DNA of 64,000 nucleotides, taken from contig NZ_CP080383.1 in assembly GCF_019443325.1 (NCBI RefSeq), forward strand, positions 1,302,001 through 1,366,000. The letters run 5' to 3'. Position numbers and translations under genes: made by a program. Source of the stretch: Cryobacterium sp. PAMC25264 (GTDB lineage Bacteria > Actinomycetota > Actinomycetes > Actinomycetales > Microbacteriaceae). How positions within the stretch are numbered: the first letter of the stretch is position 1; each line of letters opens with the position of its first letter. Shown in pieces: positions 46,211-53,365 of the stretch. The notes under the pieces are model-generated. The model was not told the origin of the DNA and did not search any database. It saw only the letters and a program-made list of their open reading frames with translations.

Positions 46211-47995
46211 ATGAGCGGCACGGTGCCTAGATCAGGCGTGGCGCCCGGCCGCGTCGACCTCCGTCTGGTGTTCCCCGCCGCGGCCTGCTGGGCGGCGGCC
46301 GGACTTGTGGTGGCCTCGCCGGGGGACGCGGCCGCGGCAGCGGGTGTCCTGGGTGCCGTGGCGGCGGGTGCCCTGGTCTGGGCGGGCAGGAGCAGTCGCG
46401 CTGCCGGGCGTCTGCACACCGGTGGTCCGTCGTGGCCCGCCCGGCTGATGGGCACCGTGGCGGTGTGCTGCGCGGCGGCCGCGCTGGCCGGTCTCGCCGT
46501 GGCGGTGCAGGCACCGGACCGCTACCCAGAGGGCGTGCGCTCCGCCATCGCGGCACACGAGGAGGTGACCGCGAGGCTCACCGTCTCCTCCAGCGCCGTT
46601 CCCGGTCCGCGGGCAGCCTTCGGCGGGGCGGCACAGGTGCGTTTCCGAGCCACGCTCACGACCCTGGAGAGGGCACCGGCACACCGGTCGGAGCCTTCGC
46701 CGGCGGCGGGTGGCCGCTCCGGCCGCACCGGATTGGTCGTGCCCGTCGTGGTCTTCGCGCGGGCGTCCGAGTCTCCTCCTCGGATCGGGGAGGAGGTGAG
46801 GGTAGCCGGGACCCTCGTGGCCACCGAGCCCGGTGACGCCGCAGCGGCCCTGCTGTTCGCCAGGGACGCAGCCGAGGTGCTGAGCCCGGCCCCGTGGTGG
46901 TTGGCCTGGGCCAACACCCTGCGTGCAGGCTTCACCGCCGCGTCGGGCACGCTGCCGGGAGACGGGGCCGCGCTGCTGCCCGGGCTGGCCATCGGCGACA
47001 CGTCGGCGGTGAGCGACGACCTCGACAGCGCGATGAAACTCAGCTCCCTCAGCCACCTCACGGCGGTCTCCGGCGCGAACTGCGCGATCGTGCTGGCTCT
47101 TGCCCTGCTGGTCGCCGCCGCGCTCGGTCTGGGCCGGCTGTGGCGGATCGGCACCGGTCTGGTGGTCCTGGCCGGCTTCGTGGTCCTGGTGACCCCAGAA
47201 CCCAGCGTCGTGCGCGCCGCGGCCATGGCCACCGCGGTGCTCGTGTCCGGCTCGATGGGCCGGCCGGGCCGGGGCCTGTCCGCCCTGGCCATTGCCACCC
47301 TGTGCCTGCTCATCGCGGATCCCTGGCTGTCGCGCAGCTACGGCTTCGCCCTCTCGGTGCTCGCGACGCTCGGCCTGCTGCTGCTCGCGGCACCACTCAG
47401 CCGACGCCTGGCGCGCTGGCTGCCCCGTCCATTGGCCACGGTCCTGGCGATCCCGCTCGCCGCCCAGCTGGCCTGCCAGCCCGTCCTGGTGCTGCTCAGC
47501 CCCGCCTTGCCCGCCTACGGTGTGCCGGCGAACCTGCTCGCGGGCCCCGCTGCGCCCCTGGCCACCATCGTGGGCCTGGCCGGATGCCTCCTGGTGCCGT
47601 TTCTGCCCTGGCTCGCCACCTGGCTGATTTGGCTGGCGTGGGTGCCGGCCACCTGGATAGCAGCGGTCGCCCGCACGAGCGCCGTTCTGCCCGGCAGCAG
47701 CCTGCCCTGGCTGGGCGGACCCGCAGGGGTGCTGCTCACGGTGGCGTGCACAGCGGCGGTGCTTGGCCTTGCGCTCCGCCGGACCCCGCTCGTGCTGCGC
47801 ATCCTGAGCGCCGGCCTGGTCTGCGTGAGTGTGGGGTGCACTCTGGGCACCCTGGTGGGCACAGGCCTCGGGCGGGCGGCGGCGTTCCCCGCCGACTGGC
47901 AGATCGCGGCCTGCACCACGTTCCGTGTTGGATGGAGCGTGTTGCGTGGACCAGTGTTGCAAGTTCCTAAGGGGGTGTTACGTCTGGTGAGCTAG
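46211..47995 (+). CDS. comEC: DNA uptake channel ComEC, truncated by island insertion
   Basis: ComEC is the membrane channel that takes up single-stranded DNA. This frame gives 594 residues, while the family is usually 700-800. The competence domain is intact: ALLPGLAIGDTSAVSDDLDS, LSHLTAVSGANCAIVLALAL and VVRAAAMATAVLVSG, with about ten helices. The text follows the family up to FPADWQIAAC (codon ends at 47914). There the conserved metallo-hydrolase start DVGQGDA should come, but it continues TTFRVGWSVLRG into a short foreign tail with a stop at 47995. The C-terminal nuclease-like domain is not found elsewhere in the window. Confidence 0.88.
   Translation: MSGTVPRSGVAPGRVDLRLVFPAAACWAAAGLVVASPGDAAAAAGVLGAVAAGALVWAGRSSRAAGRLHTGGPSWPARLMGTVAVCCAAAALAGLAVAVQAPDRYPEGVRSAIAAHEEVTARLTVSSSAVPGPRAAFGGAAQVRFRATLTTLERAPAHRSEPSPAAGGRSGRTGLVVPVVVFARASESPPRIGEEVRVAGTLVATEPGDAAAALLFARDAAEVLSPAPWWLAWANTLRAGFTAASGTLPGDGAALLPGLAIGDTSAVSDDLDSAMKLSSLSHLTAVSGANCAIVLALALLVAAALGLGRLWRIGTGLVVLAGFVVLVTPEPSVVRAAAMATAVLVSGSMGRPGRGLSALAIATLCLLIADPWLSRSYGFALSVLATLGLLLLAAPLSRRLARWLPRPLATVLAIPLAAQLACQPVLVLLSPALPAYGVPANLLAGPAAPLATIVGLAGCLLVPFLPWLATWLIWLAWVPATWIAAVARTSAVLPGSSLPWLGGPAGVLLTVACTAAVLGLALRRTPLVLRILSAGLVCVSVGCTLGTLVGTGLGRAAAFPADWQIAACTTFRVGWSVLRGPVLQVPKGVLRLVS
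47925..47980. repeat. GTGTTG iterons at the left end of the island
   Basis: GTGTTG occurs at 47925, 47939 and 47954 and as GTGTTA at 47975, starting 11 bases after the comEC break. Spacings are 14, 15 and 21. Iterated short motifs at the end of an element often bind a recombinase, but this function is an inference. Confidence 0.4.
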
Positions 47996-48284
47996 CGCAG
48001 CCGCGTCCTACCTACAAAGGCGAGATCACGTGCGTTACCGAATGGCCCTTGAACCTGACAGCACGCCGAACGGCAAGAATGGGTACTCAACTTGGTGTAA
48101 CGGCAGTGTGCAGGCACTTCGCACCATGCCATCTACAGACCGGCACGTGCCGTTTTCGAGCTTCGTTCCTGAGCTGATTGACGAGGACGAAGACACGGTG
48201 CAGTTCTCCGCCCTGACGCACGCGCGTGCTGCACAGTTGGCGGGCGCTGCGCCGGGTCGCCTGCGGGCGCCAGGCACACGTGCA
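47996..48284. other. No confident gene between comEC and the XRE gene
   Basis: A plus-strand frame (48030-48434) starts here with an acidic central part (PELIDEDEDTVQFSALTHAR) but runs antisense into the XRE gene and resembles nothing I know. It may be a gene remnant. The stretch also carries TGACAGCACGC at 48056-48066, repeated at 53766-53776. Confidence 0.35.
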
Positions 48285-48530
48285 CTACAGGCCGATTTGA
48301 GTGGGTTCCTCAAGGTGCATGAGAAGCGCACTCGCAGTGGTGTCAAGTCCGTGGGCCACCGCGTACCAAGTGGCCAGACTTCCAATTCGGTTTCCAGTTT
48401 CCAGGTTGATCACTCCGGTCCGGCTCAGACCTGATCGCTCCGCCAGCATGTCGTAGGTGAGGCCAAGTTCAGCACGTCGCCTGGAAAGAGCCCGGCGCAG
48501 GGCGGCATAGTTTGGTTCATTGGCTCGCAC
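48285..48530 (-). CDS. XRE-family helix-turn-helix protein
   Basis: This 81-residue protein is almost entirely one Cro/C1-type DNA-binding domain: ALRRALSRRRAELGLTYDML, then AERSGLSRTGVINLETGNR and a last helix WYAVAHGLDTTASALLMHL. The GTG start follows AAGGG. It is divergent from the unknown gene at 48639, and a 9-bp inverted repeat lies in the shared spacer, so it probably controls that gene and itself. Small XRE proteins in islands usually act as local repressors; it could also be an antitoxin. Confidence 0.8.
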   Translation of the reverse strand: MRANEPNYAALRRALSRRRAELGLTYDMLAERSGLSRTGVINLETGNRIGSLATWYAVAHGLDTTASALLMHLEEPTQIGL

Positions 48531-48543
48531 CCTTCATTGACGC

Positions 48544-48581
48544 AGTCAACAAGTGTGGACCACAGTAGACAGTTGTTGACT
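48544..48581. promoter_or_regulatory. 9-bp inverted repeat in the XRE divergent spacer
   Basis: AGTCAACAA (48544-48552) and TTGTTGACT (48573-48581) are perfect inverse copies 29 bases apart, centre to centre. They overlap a -35-like TTGACT and a -10-like TATTCT. This is a likely operator for the adjacent XRE protein. Confidence 0.5.
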
Positions 48582-48638
48582 ATTCTTAAAGAAAGCGTCC
48601 AGCGCCGTAGATTTCGTCCATCGTTCAGGGGCCGAAGA

Positions 48639-49043
48639 ATGAATAACGCCATGTTCACAAACGAGGATGATTTCCTCGACGCTTCCCGGGAGCGTCTTAT
48701 CGCCGAAGTCAGTTTCCAAGATGGGACGATTTTGTATTTCGATCCCGCCCTTTGCAGTTTCATGCGGAGACCGGGTCCCGACGCTGCGCGTCTGCCCGGG
48801 GATGGGACATGGCAGGTCTTCCCAGTGAGCCTTGATGTGTTGGCAGGAACTGCGTGCCAGTTTCGTCTCACCGGGATACAGCCCCTGCTGACCTCGCCGG
48901 TTACCTCGCTCGTTTGGCGGGGTCCTGCTAGGCGACTTGAACCACACGAAAAAGCGTCACTCCAATTTCTGGAGCGCTCAGTTGGCAAACAGAATTCGTG
49001 CAGGCCTTCGGACGATGAACCAGCCCGGACCACCACCACCTGA
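48639..49043 (+). CDS. Unknown protein of the island
   Basis: I do not recognise this protein of about 134 residues. The ATG at 48639 gives MNNAMFTNEDDFLDASRER, then IAEVSFQDGTILYFDPALCS, a central LDVLAGTACQFRLTGIQP and a polar tail rich in Thr. The predicted structure looks mixed alpha/beta with no membrane helix or signal peptide. An in-frame start at 48537 is possible but would cover the inverted repeat. It is divergent from the XRE regulator and followed by a strong RNA-type hairpin. Function not assignable. Confidence 0.5.
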   Translation: MNNAMFTNEDDFLDASRERLIAEVSFQDGTILYFDPALCSFMRRPGPDAARLPGDGTWQVFPVSLDVLAGTACQFRLTGIQPLLTSPVTSLVWRGPARRLEPHEKASLQFLERSVGKQNSCRPSDDEPARTTTT

Positions 49044-49064
49044 CGCGCCGCGTCGAGGCTCCTC

Positions 49065-49118
49065 CCGCCGCCGGAGAACTTAGTCTCGACAACCGAAGTT
49101 CTCCGCACAAGGCGGCGG
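49065..49118. other. Strong two-part hairpin upstream of the dprA-like gene
   Basis: CCGCCGCC (49065-49072) pairs with GGCGGCGG (49111-49118), and directly inside GGAGAACTT (49073-49081) pairs with AAGTTCTCC (49096-49104). Together they make a 17-bp stem with one 6-base bulge and a 14-base loop. No T-run follows. It may be a terminator, a structured RNA or a DNA end structure. Confidence 0.5.
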
Positions 49119-49251
49119 TCGTTTAGAAGGCTCTCGCACGTGGCGTGAGGCTTTGTCCCGAAGAAGCACGAGCGAATGCGGCGTGCGCGCGATAGGTCGG
49201 GGAATACTCGCGTCGAATCCTCTACCGGACACTACTTCAGGGGCCGCCTGC

Positions 49252-49257
49252 TAGCCT
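49252..49257 (+). promoter_or_regulatory. -10 element, leaderless dprA-like gene
   Basis: TAGCCT ends 6 bases before the ATG at 49264. This supports that start codon over the later ATG at 49321 and predicts a leaderless transcript. Confidence 0.5.
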
Positions 49258-49263
49258 CAGGGC

Positions 49264-50241
49264 ATGAGCGTCATGATGAATCAGCGATGCTATGACGTGG
49301 GTGCGGGATACTCTAGATCAATGCCTAATGATGCCTACGCACGAGAAGAAGCGGCACTCCTCGCGCTGCTTCGCTTCGTAGACGAGCCCCAGACTGTCAG
49401 TAGCCTTCGACACCGTTTCGACGAGGGAAAGAAACCTTCGGACATCCTGGCCGGACGAGCCGCAGATGAGCTATTTTCACTCGTCGAAACCGACGAAATC
49501 CTGGAACGCACCAAGTCAGAAATCTCCGGCTGGCGGAGTCAGGGAATCGAAATCGTGACTCCCTTTTCACGGAATTACCCAGCCCAGCTGCGCACCGTTT
49601 TCGACTATCCATTATTCCTGTTTGCAAAAGGGACCGTTATGGATGACCTTCACTCTGCGGCGATCGTGGGCAGTCGTGCCGTCACGCCCCGCGGGATCAA
49701 ATTCGCATCTGATCTGGCGGGCATGCTGGCCCAGGATCACATCACGGTGGTGTCAGGCCTAGCTCGGGGAGTTGATGGTGCAGCGCATCGTGGTGCGCTG
49801 GATGCTGGTGGACGAACCGTGGCACTTATCGGGACGGGAATCGGCAAGTACTATCCTCCTGAGCATCGGGACTTGCACGACGAGGTGGCGCGAAAGGGGC
49901 TGCTACTCAGCCAATTCTGGCCTGGCTCGGGTGCGTCACGACAGAGCTTCCCGATGCGGAACATAACCATGAGCGCGTACAGCTCGATCACAGTGATTGC
50001 AGAAGCGTCAGAGAACTCAGGGACGAGAATTCAGGCGCGGGCAGCCATAAAGCACGCCCGCCCGTTGGTAATTACTGAAGAAATAGCGGATGGCACGACT
50101 TGGGGCGCAAAGTTCGCTGGTGGTGGATACGACGTGACAGTAGTCGCTTCCCCGGAAGAAGCACGGACAGCAATTAGGCAGATTCTATTCAGACAGGACC
50201 AGATGGCGGAGTCGTTTGGGACGACACGAAATGCGCTATGA
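49264..50241 (+). CDS. DprA/Smf-like Rossmann-fold protein (accessory copy)
   Basis: This 325-residue protein has the DprA fold: AAIVGSRAVTPRGIKFASDL (about residue 131), VVSGLARGVDGAAHRGALDA (about 161), GRTVALIGTGIGKYYPPEHR (about 182) and SFPMRNITMSAYSSITVIAE (about 221). SENSGTRIQARAAIKHARP follows. Housekeeping DprA loads RecA on incoming single-stranded DNA, but this copy is in a mobile island, coupled by a 4-base overlap to a ComF-like phosphoribosyltransferase. It lacks the usual C-terminal winged helix. I infer a role in handling or sensing foreign DNA or nucleotides rather than normal competence. Confidence 0.85.
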   Translation: MSVMMNQRCYDVGAGYSRSMPNDAYAREEAALLALLRFVDEPQTVSSLRHRFDEGKKPSDILAGRAADELFSLVETDEILERTKSEISGWRSQGIEIVTPFSRNYPAQLRTVFDYPLFLFAKGTVMDDLHSAAIVGSRAVTPRGIKFASDLAGMLAQDHITVVSGLARGVDGAAHRGALDAGGRTVALIGTGIGKYYPPEHRDLHDEVARKGLLLSQFWPGSGASRQSFPMRNITMSAYSSITVIAEASENSGTRIQARAAIKHARPLVITEEIADGTTWGAKFAGGGYDVTVVASPEEARTAIRQILFRQDQMAESFGTTRNAL

Positions 50242-51023
50242 AAAGTGCCGAAGAAGTGCAAGAGAATCGCCGTCGACGAGCGAATTCAATTCTCCCGAGT
50301 CTGATGCACAATCCCATACGTGACGGCGGGACGACGTGCTTGTCGTGTACCGGTCCGCTGGATTACGACAAGAATTTGTGCAATCGCTGCCTCGAATGGT
50401 TCTCAAACGCAGCAACGTTGATCGCGGACGTTGTCGTGCCGTTGACTTACGCCATTCCCGAGGCCAATCCACAGACCAGACACGACCTTCGGCAGTACAA
50501 AGACGACAGGAACCCGCTGGTGCGTGCGAACGCGACACTCAGGCTAAGCGCACTCACGTGGCATTTTTCCGCGTACCACTCAAGTTGCCTGAGCGTCGGA
50601 GTTGAGCCAGTGACGGCCTTCGCTCTCGTACCTTCGAAGAGGGTTAACTCGAGAGCTGATGGACATCCGCTTCTAGAACTCGCCAAATTTTTGCCTCCGA
50701 CATGGCAACGAGTTGATGTGACAAGAATCGATGATGTTGACAGCAGATCGCTGGCTCCCTCATCGCTAAGCATCCCGAATTTCCAACCCGTGATGGGTGC
50801 CCACGTGGTGGTCTTTGAAGACTCATGGGTCACGGGTGCTGCGGCGCAGAGTGTCGCATTGGCTTTGAGAAATGCCGGTGCCTCTCGTGTGTCGATTGTC
50901 GTTATCGGCAGAATTCTGAATTATGACTGGTGGCCAACGCCAGCGCTGGTGGATAAGTTCAAAGACAAAACTTGGAATGGAACGCTCTGTCCCGTAACTG
51001 GCGGCGCCTGCCCAGTCCTCTAA
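50238..51023 (+). CDS. ComF-like phosphoribosyltransferase domain protein with zinc finger
   Basis: This 261-residue protein has an N-terminal four-cysteine zinc finger (CLSCTGPLDYDKNLCNRC, about residues 33-51) and a C-terminal type I phosphoribosyltransferase core. The PRPP-binding loop is VVVFEDSWVTGAAAQSVALA (about 194), with D-x-x-x-TG in place of the usual DD-x-x-TTG. ComFC (competence) has the same order of parts. The ATG overlaps the stop of the dprA-like gene as ATGA, so the two proteins are probably made together. A C-terminal TLCPVTGGACPVL adds two cysteines. Substrate unknown. Confidence 0.8.
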   Translation: MKSAEEVQENRRRRANSILPSLMHNPIRDGGTTCLSCTGPLDYDKNLCNRCLEWFSNAATLIADVVVPLTYAIPEANPQTRHDLRQYKDDRNPLVRANATLRLSALTWHFSAYHSSCLSVGVEPVTAFALVPSKRVNSRADGHPLLELAKFLPPTWQRVDVTRIDDVDSRSLAPSSLSIPNFQPVMGAHVVVFEDSWVTGAAAQSVALALRNAGASRVSIVVIGRILNYDWWPTPALVDKFKDKTWNGTLCPVTGGACPVL

Positions 51024-51134
51024 GGCCCCCCGGTGGCATGCGTGATGCTTGTGAGTCCACCCAACAGGAAAATCTCAGCCGGAGGAATCACAGCTACCCC
51101 AGCTTCCTGGCATCTGTATGACCTAGCTTCGGAC

Positions 51135-51515
51135 TCAGTGCCTCAGGATTTCCGCCTGCCGGATGGCGTCTCTGATCACAGCATGGGTCTCGCCGGCTCG
51201 CAAACGTCCAGCGTAGCTAATGGCGCGTGGTGGTTCCTCATATAGCAACCATTGCGCGATACTCCACTCGTCAAGAGTGCTGCGAAGGGCTATGAACACT
51301 TCGTTTAGTCGGGGCAGAAAATCGCCGTTCGGACCGAACTGAAAGGACGGGAAGAGAACGTCGCCATCCAGCGTCCTGACGGCGAGGATGTGACCGTCCC
51401 TGATCAAGTCAAGTACTTGCTCCTCCCTAAGTTCAAGCCAGGACTGCAGCCCCGCAGCGTCGTAGAAGGGGCCGACCGCGTCGTCGAGGGCTCGATCCGC
51501 TTCGTCTTCATCCAT
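51135..51515 (-). CDS. MbcA/ParS-like (Xre-MbcA-ParS C-terminal domain) protein, possible antitoxin
   Basis: This 126-residue protein matches the pattern of actinobacterial antitoxins that pair with RES-domain NAD-degrading toxins. A short HTH-like part is LQSWLELREEQVLDLIRDGH. A hairpin-like segment, LAVRTLDGDVLFPSFQF, follows, then LPRLNEVFIALRSTLDEWSI, AQWLLYEEPPRAI and a final AGETHAVIRDAIRQAE. No RES toxin is next to it, so it may be an orphan or control another gene. I took the ATG at 51515; a GTG at 51542 is also possible. The family match is by eye only. Confidence 0.6.
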   Translation of the reverse strand: MDEDEADRALDDAVGPFYDAAGLQSWLELREEQVLDLIRDGHILAVRTLDGDVLFPSFQFGPNGDFLPRLNEVFIALRSTLDEWSIAQWLLYEEPPRAISYAGRLRAGETHAVIRDAIRQAEILRH

Positions 51516-51577
51516 GATTCGAAGGCTACTCAGAGTTAACACCGGATGCCACCGATTGGGATGGCAGGGTCACCCAG

Positions 51578-51799
51578 GTGCCTTTCTTGCCGGATCAGTC
51601 TCCGTGGTGCGTCAAGTCGGTTGGAGTGAGTGCAGCTGCAATCGTTTCAGAAGAGTCCACGAGAAGCGCGATTTATGACGCTTTTGCGCGGCGCGTGCTC
51701 GGCCCGCCGCCGGAGCAAGGCTCGGCGCGCGACAACGAGGGCAGTCTCTTCTCTGCGCAATTGCTTGAGCTGCTGATGACCGTGGCGAAGAAGGCCTAG
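51578..51799 (+). CDS. Possible small protein or gene remnant
   Basis: This is a 73-residue open frame with a GTG start, AIVSEESTRSAIYDAFARRV in the middle and a helical end SAQLLELLMTVAKKA. The frame is open back to 51518 without a better start, which suggests a truncated remnant. I do not recognise it. It is divergent from the MbcA-like gene. Confidence 0.3.
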   Translation: MPFLPDQSPWCVKSVGVSAAAIVSEESTRSAIYDAFARRVLGPPPEQGSARDNEGSLFSAQLLELLMTVAKKA

Positions 51800-51866
51800 C
51801 GGCTGCCGCGCGATGCCCACGAGGCGGTGAGCCTAGCGTGTGCTGATTCCTGTGCGTGTGCGGTCA

Positions 51867-51872
51867 TAGGCT
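51867..51872 (+). promoter_or_regulatory. -10 element, leaderless membrane-protein gene
   Basis: TAGGCT ends 6 bases before the ATG at 51879, the same leaderless spacing as in the core genes of this window. Confidence 0.5.
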
Positions 51873-51878
51873 GACCCC

Positions 51879-52430
51879 ATGGAGAGTGTGATCGCAACAG
51901 TTATTGCTGCTGGCATAGGCGTCATCGGCACCCTATTTGTCCAACGCATCACGCGAGGTTGGAATCGCAGGGACGAAATGCTGGCCCTGAGGAGCCAGTG
52001 GGCATCCGACGTGCTCAGCCAACTTAGAGCAGCATGGTCCGCGCGGCCTTTCGATAGGGAGAGTTTCGAAGTGTTCCTCCCCGCGTCGGCTCCGCATTCC
52101 TTGGGATTCATTGACCCGTCAGCAAACCGGGTTAAGACATGGCTGTCTTTCCAACTACAGATCATGCTTTCGAAGCTCGACCCAAGTCAGGACTTAGATA
52201 TGAAGGGTACCCAGGCGTTCTTCGTCTATGACGAGCACATGAGGCGTGTCGAGCCCCTCCTGATCGGCTGGGCCCGGGGCAAGCGCGGGTACGGTCCGAG
52301 AGCTGTCGAACGATGGCTCTGGGCTGCCAACGACGAAGCAAATTCACTGCATGGGCGCAAGTTGGACAGCAAGGAGATGCGCAAGCTAGCACGCCGATAC
52401 GCGAGGGTGAACCGGGTTCGTCCCAGATAG
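51879..52430 (+). CDS. Unknown single-pass membrane protein, convergent with the TIR-like gene
   Basis: This 183-residue protein starts with one hydrophobic helix (VIATVIAAGIGVIGTLFVQR, residues 4-23), followed by basic residues, so the remainder is probably cytoplasmic. The soluble part is helical and Arg/Trp-rich: LRSQWASDVLSQLRAAW, FLPASAPHSLGFIDPSANRV, WLSFQLQIMLSKLDPSQDL and AVERWLWAANDEANSLHG. I do not recognise a family. Small membrane proteins of this form are common next to phage-defence effectors. It ends 50 bases before the convergent TIR-like gene. Confidence 0.65.
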   Translation: MESVIATVIAAGIGVIGTLFVQRITRGWNRRDEMLALRSQWASDVLSQLRAAWSARPFDRESFEVFLPASAPHSLGFIDPSANRVKTWLSFQLQIMLSKLDPSQDLDMKGTQAFFVYDEHMRRVEPLLIGWARGKRGYGPRAVERWLWAANDEANSLHGRKLDSKEMRKLARRYARVNRVRPR

Positions 52431-52480
52431 AACTCCCGACGAAGCTAGGTCCGCTCTGCCTTCGATAACAACGGCGCCGC

Positions 52481-53365
52481 TTAGGCTGGAGGAAATTCGC
52501 GGCGGATGGTGCCGAGAACATCTCCAAACGTTTCCCTGATGTTTCCCGCCGAGAACGGTATGTACTGGATGCCATCAAGGTTGGAGAAGTTCGCTGTCCC
52601 GTCCTCGAGCAGGATGATCGCGCGGGAGAATCCCAGTCGGCCCTGAAACAGCCCGGCCTCGTGCACGACGTTCTGACGGGCCCTCATGGTTCCGTCGTCT
52701 TGCGCATCTTCGCCCGTCATCACCAGGATGGCGAAAGTGCTCGCGTCGAGCATGCTGCTCAGCACGTCACGAACTACATTTCCAGCTCGAGCACCGGATT
52801 CGAAGGCAACGACCTCGTAGCCGTGCACATCCGTCAAGTGATCCTTCAGGTCTCTCCACTGACCACCCTTGCCGCCGTGGCCCACGAATATCCGTGGCTT
52901 GGGAATAGGTTCGGGCGAGGGTTCAGGCGATTGATACGTCGGCGCGGCGGCCTCGAATATGGCAGACAGCCTCGCGGTCCCAGCTCTCGAGGCATTGCGT
53001 ATGGATACCTGAGTACCCGACCGCGTTTCACCTATCGAGATGGCCAGATATAGACCGTTTTCGATCTGCAAGTTGTACGGGATACCGAAATCTACTGATG
53101 CGCTCTCATGAGGTTTGCGCAGTTCCTCAAAGAACTCGTGATGTGTGTCGAACGACCATCGGTCATTGCCCGCTTCCACAGTCATGCTGCCGTAGTGCGT
53201 TATCCAGGCGGGTGCAGTCGTTTCGGGTTCACCGGTGCGAGCTGGTGACGCGGCCTGTGCAGCGGCGTACATTTCGGTTGTGAGCGCGGTAAATTCGGTG
53301 AAGGCGCTCGCGATTGTTTCCGGGGGGAAGTGCACCCGTGGGTAGGTGGTGGTTTTGGACGGCAT
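52481..53365 (-). CDS. TIR-like (CAP12/PCTIR type) effector with unknown N-terminal domain
   Basis: This 294-residue protein has two parts. The C-terminal domain (about residues 155-294) matches the bacterial TIR-like nucleotide-binding family: PRIFVGHGGKGGQWRDLKDH, VVAFESGARAGNVVRDVLSS, FAILVMTGEDAQDD, the hallmark RARQNVVHEAGLFQGRLGFS (with the likely catalytic glutamate) and LDGIQYIPFS. Related domains in CBASS and Pycsar cleave NAD+. The N-terminal part (about 1-140; DNRWSFDTHHEFFEELRKP, YNLQIENGLYLAISIGETRS) is not one I can name and may sense the trigger. No cyclase gene is in the window. A Pro/Ser/Glu linker joins the parts. Confidence 0.82.
   Translation of the reverse strand: MPSKTTTYPRVHFPPETIASAFTEFTALTTEMYAAAQAASPARTGEPETTAPAWITHYGSMTVEAGNDRWSFDTHHEFFEELRKPHESASVDFGIPYNLQIENGLYLAISIGETRSGTQVSIRNASRAGTARLSAIFEAAAPTYQSPEPSPEPIPKPRIFVGHGGKGGQWRDLKDHLTDVHGYEVVAFESGARAGNVVRDVLSSMLDASTFAILVMTGEDAQDDGTMRARQNVVHEAGLFQGRLGFSRAIILLEDGTANFSNLDGIQYIPFSAGNIRETFGDVLGTIRREFPPA

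Noticed and set aside
48030..48434. 134-codon plus-strand frame at the start of the island
   Set aside because: It runs over the recognisable XRE gene on the other strand and has no known motif; kept only as a possible remnant.
51033..51245. 70-codon plus-strand frame after the phosphoribosyltransferase gene
   Set aside because: It overlaps the MbcA-like gene on the other strand and has no coding signature.
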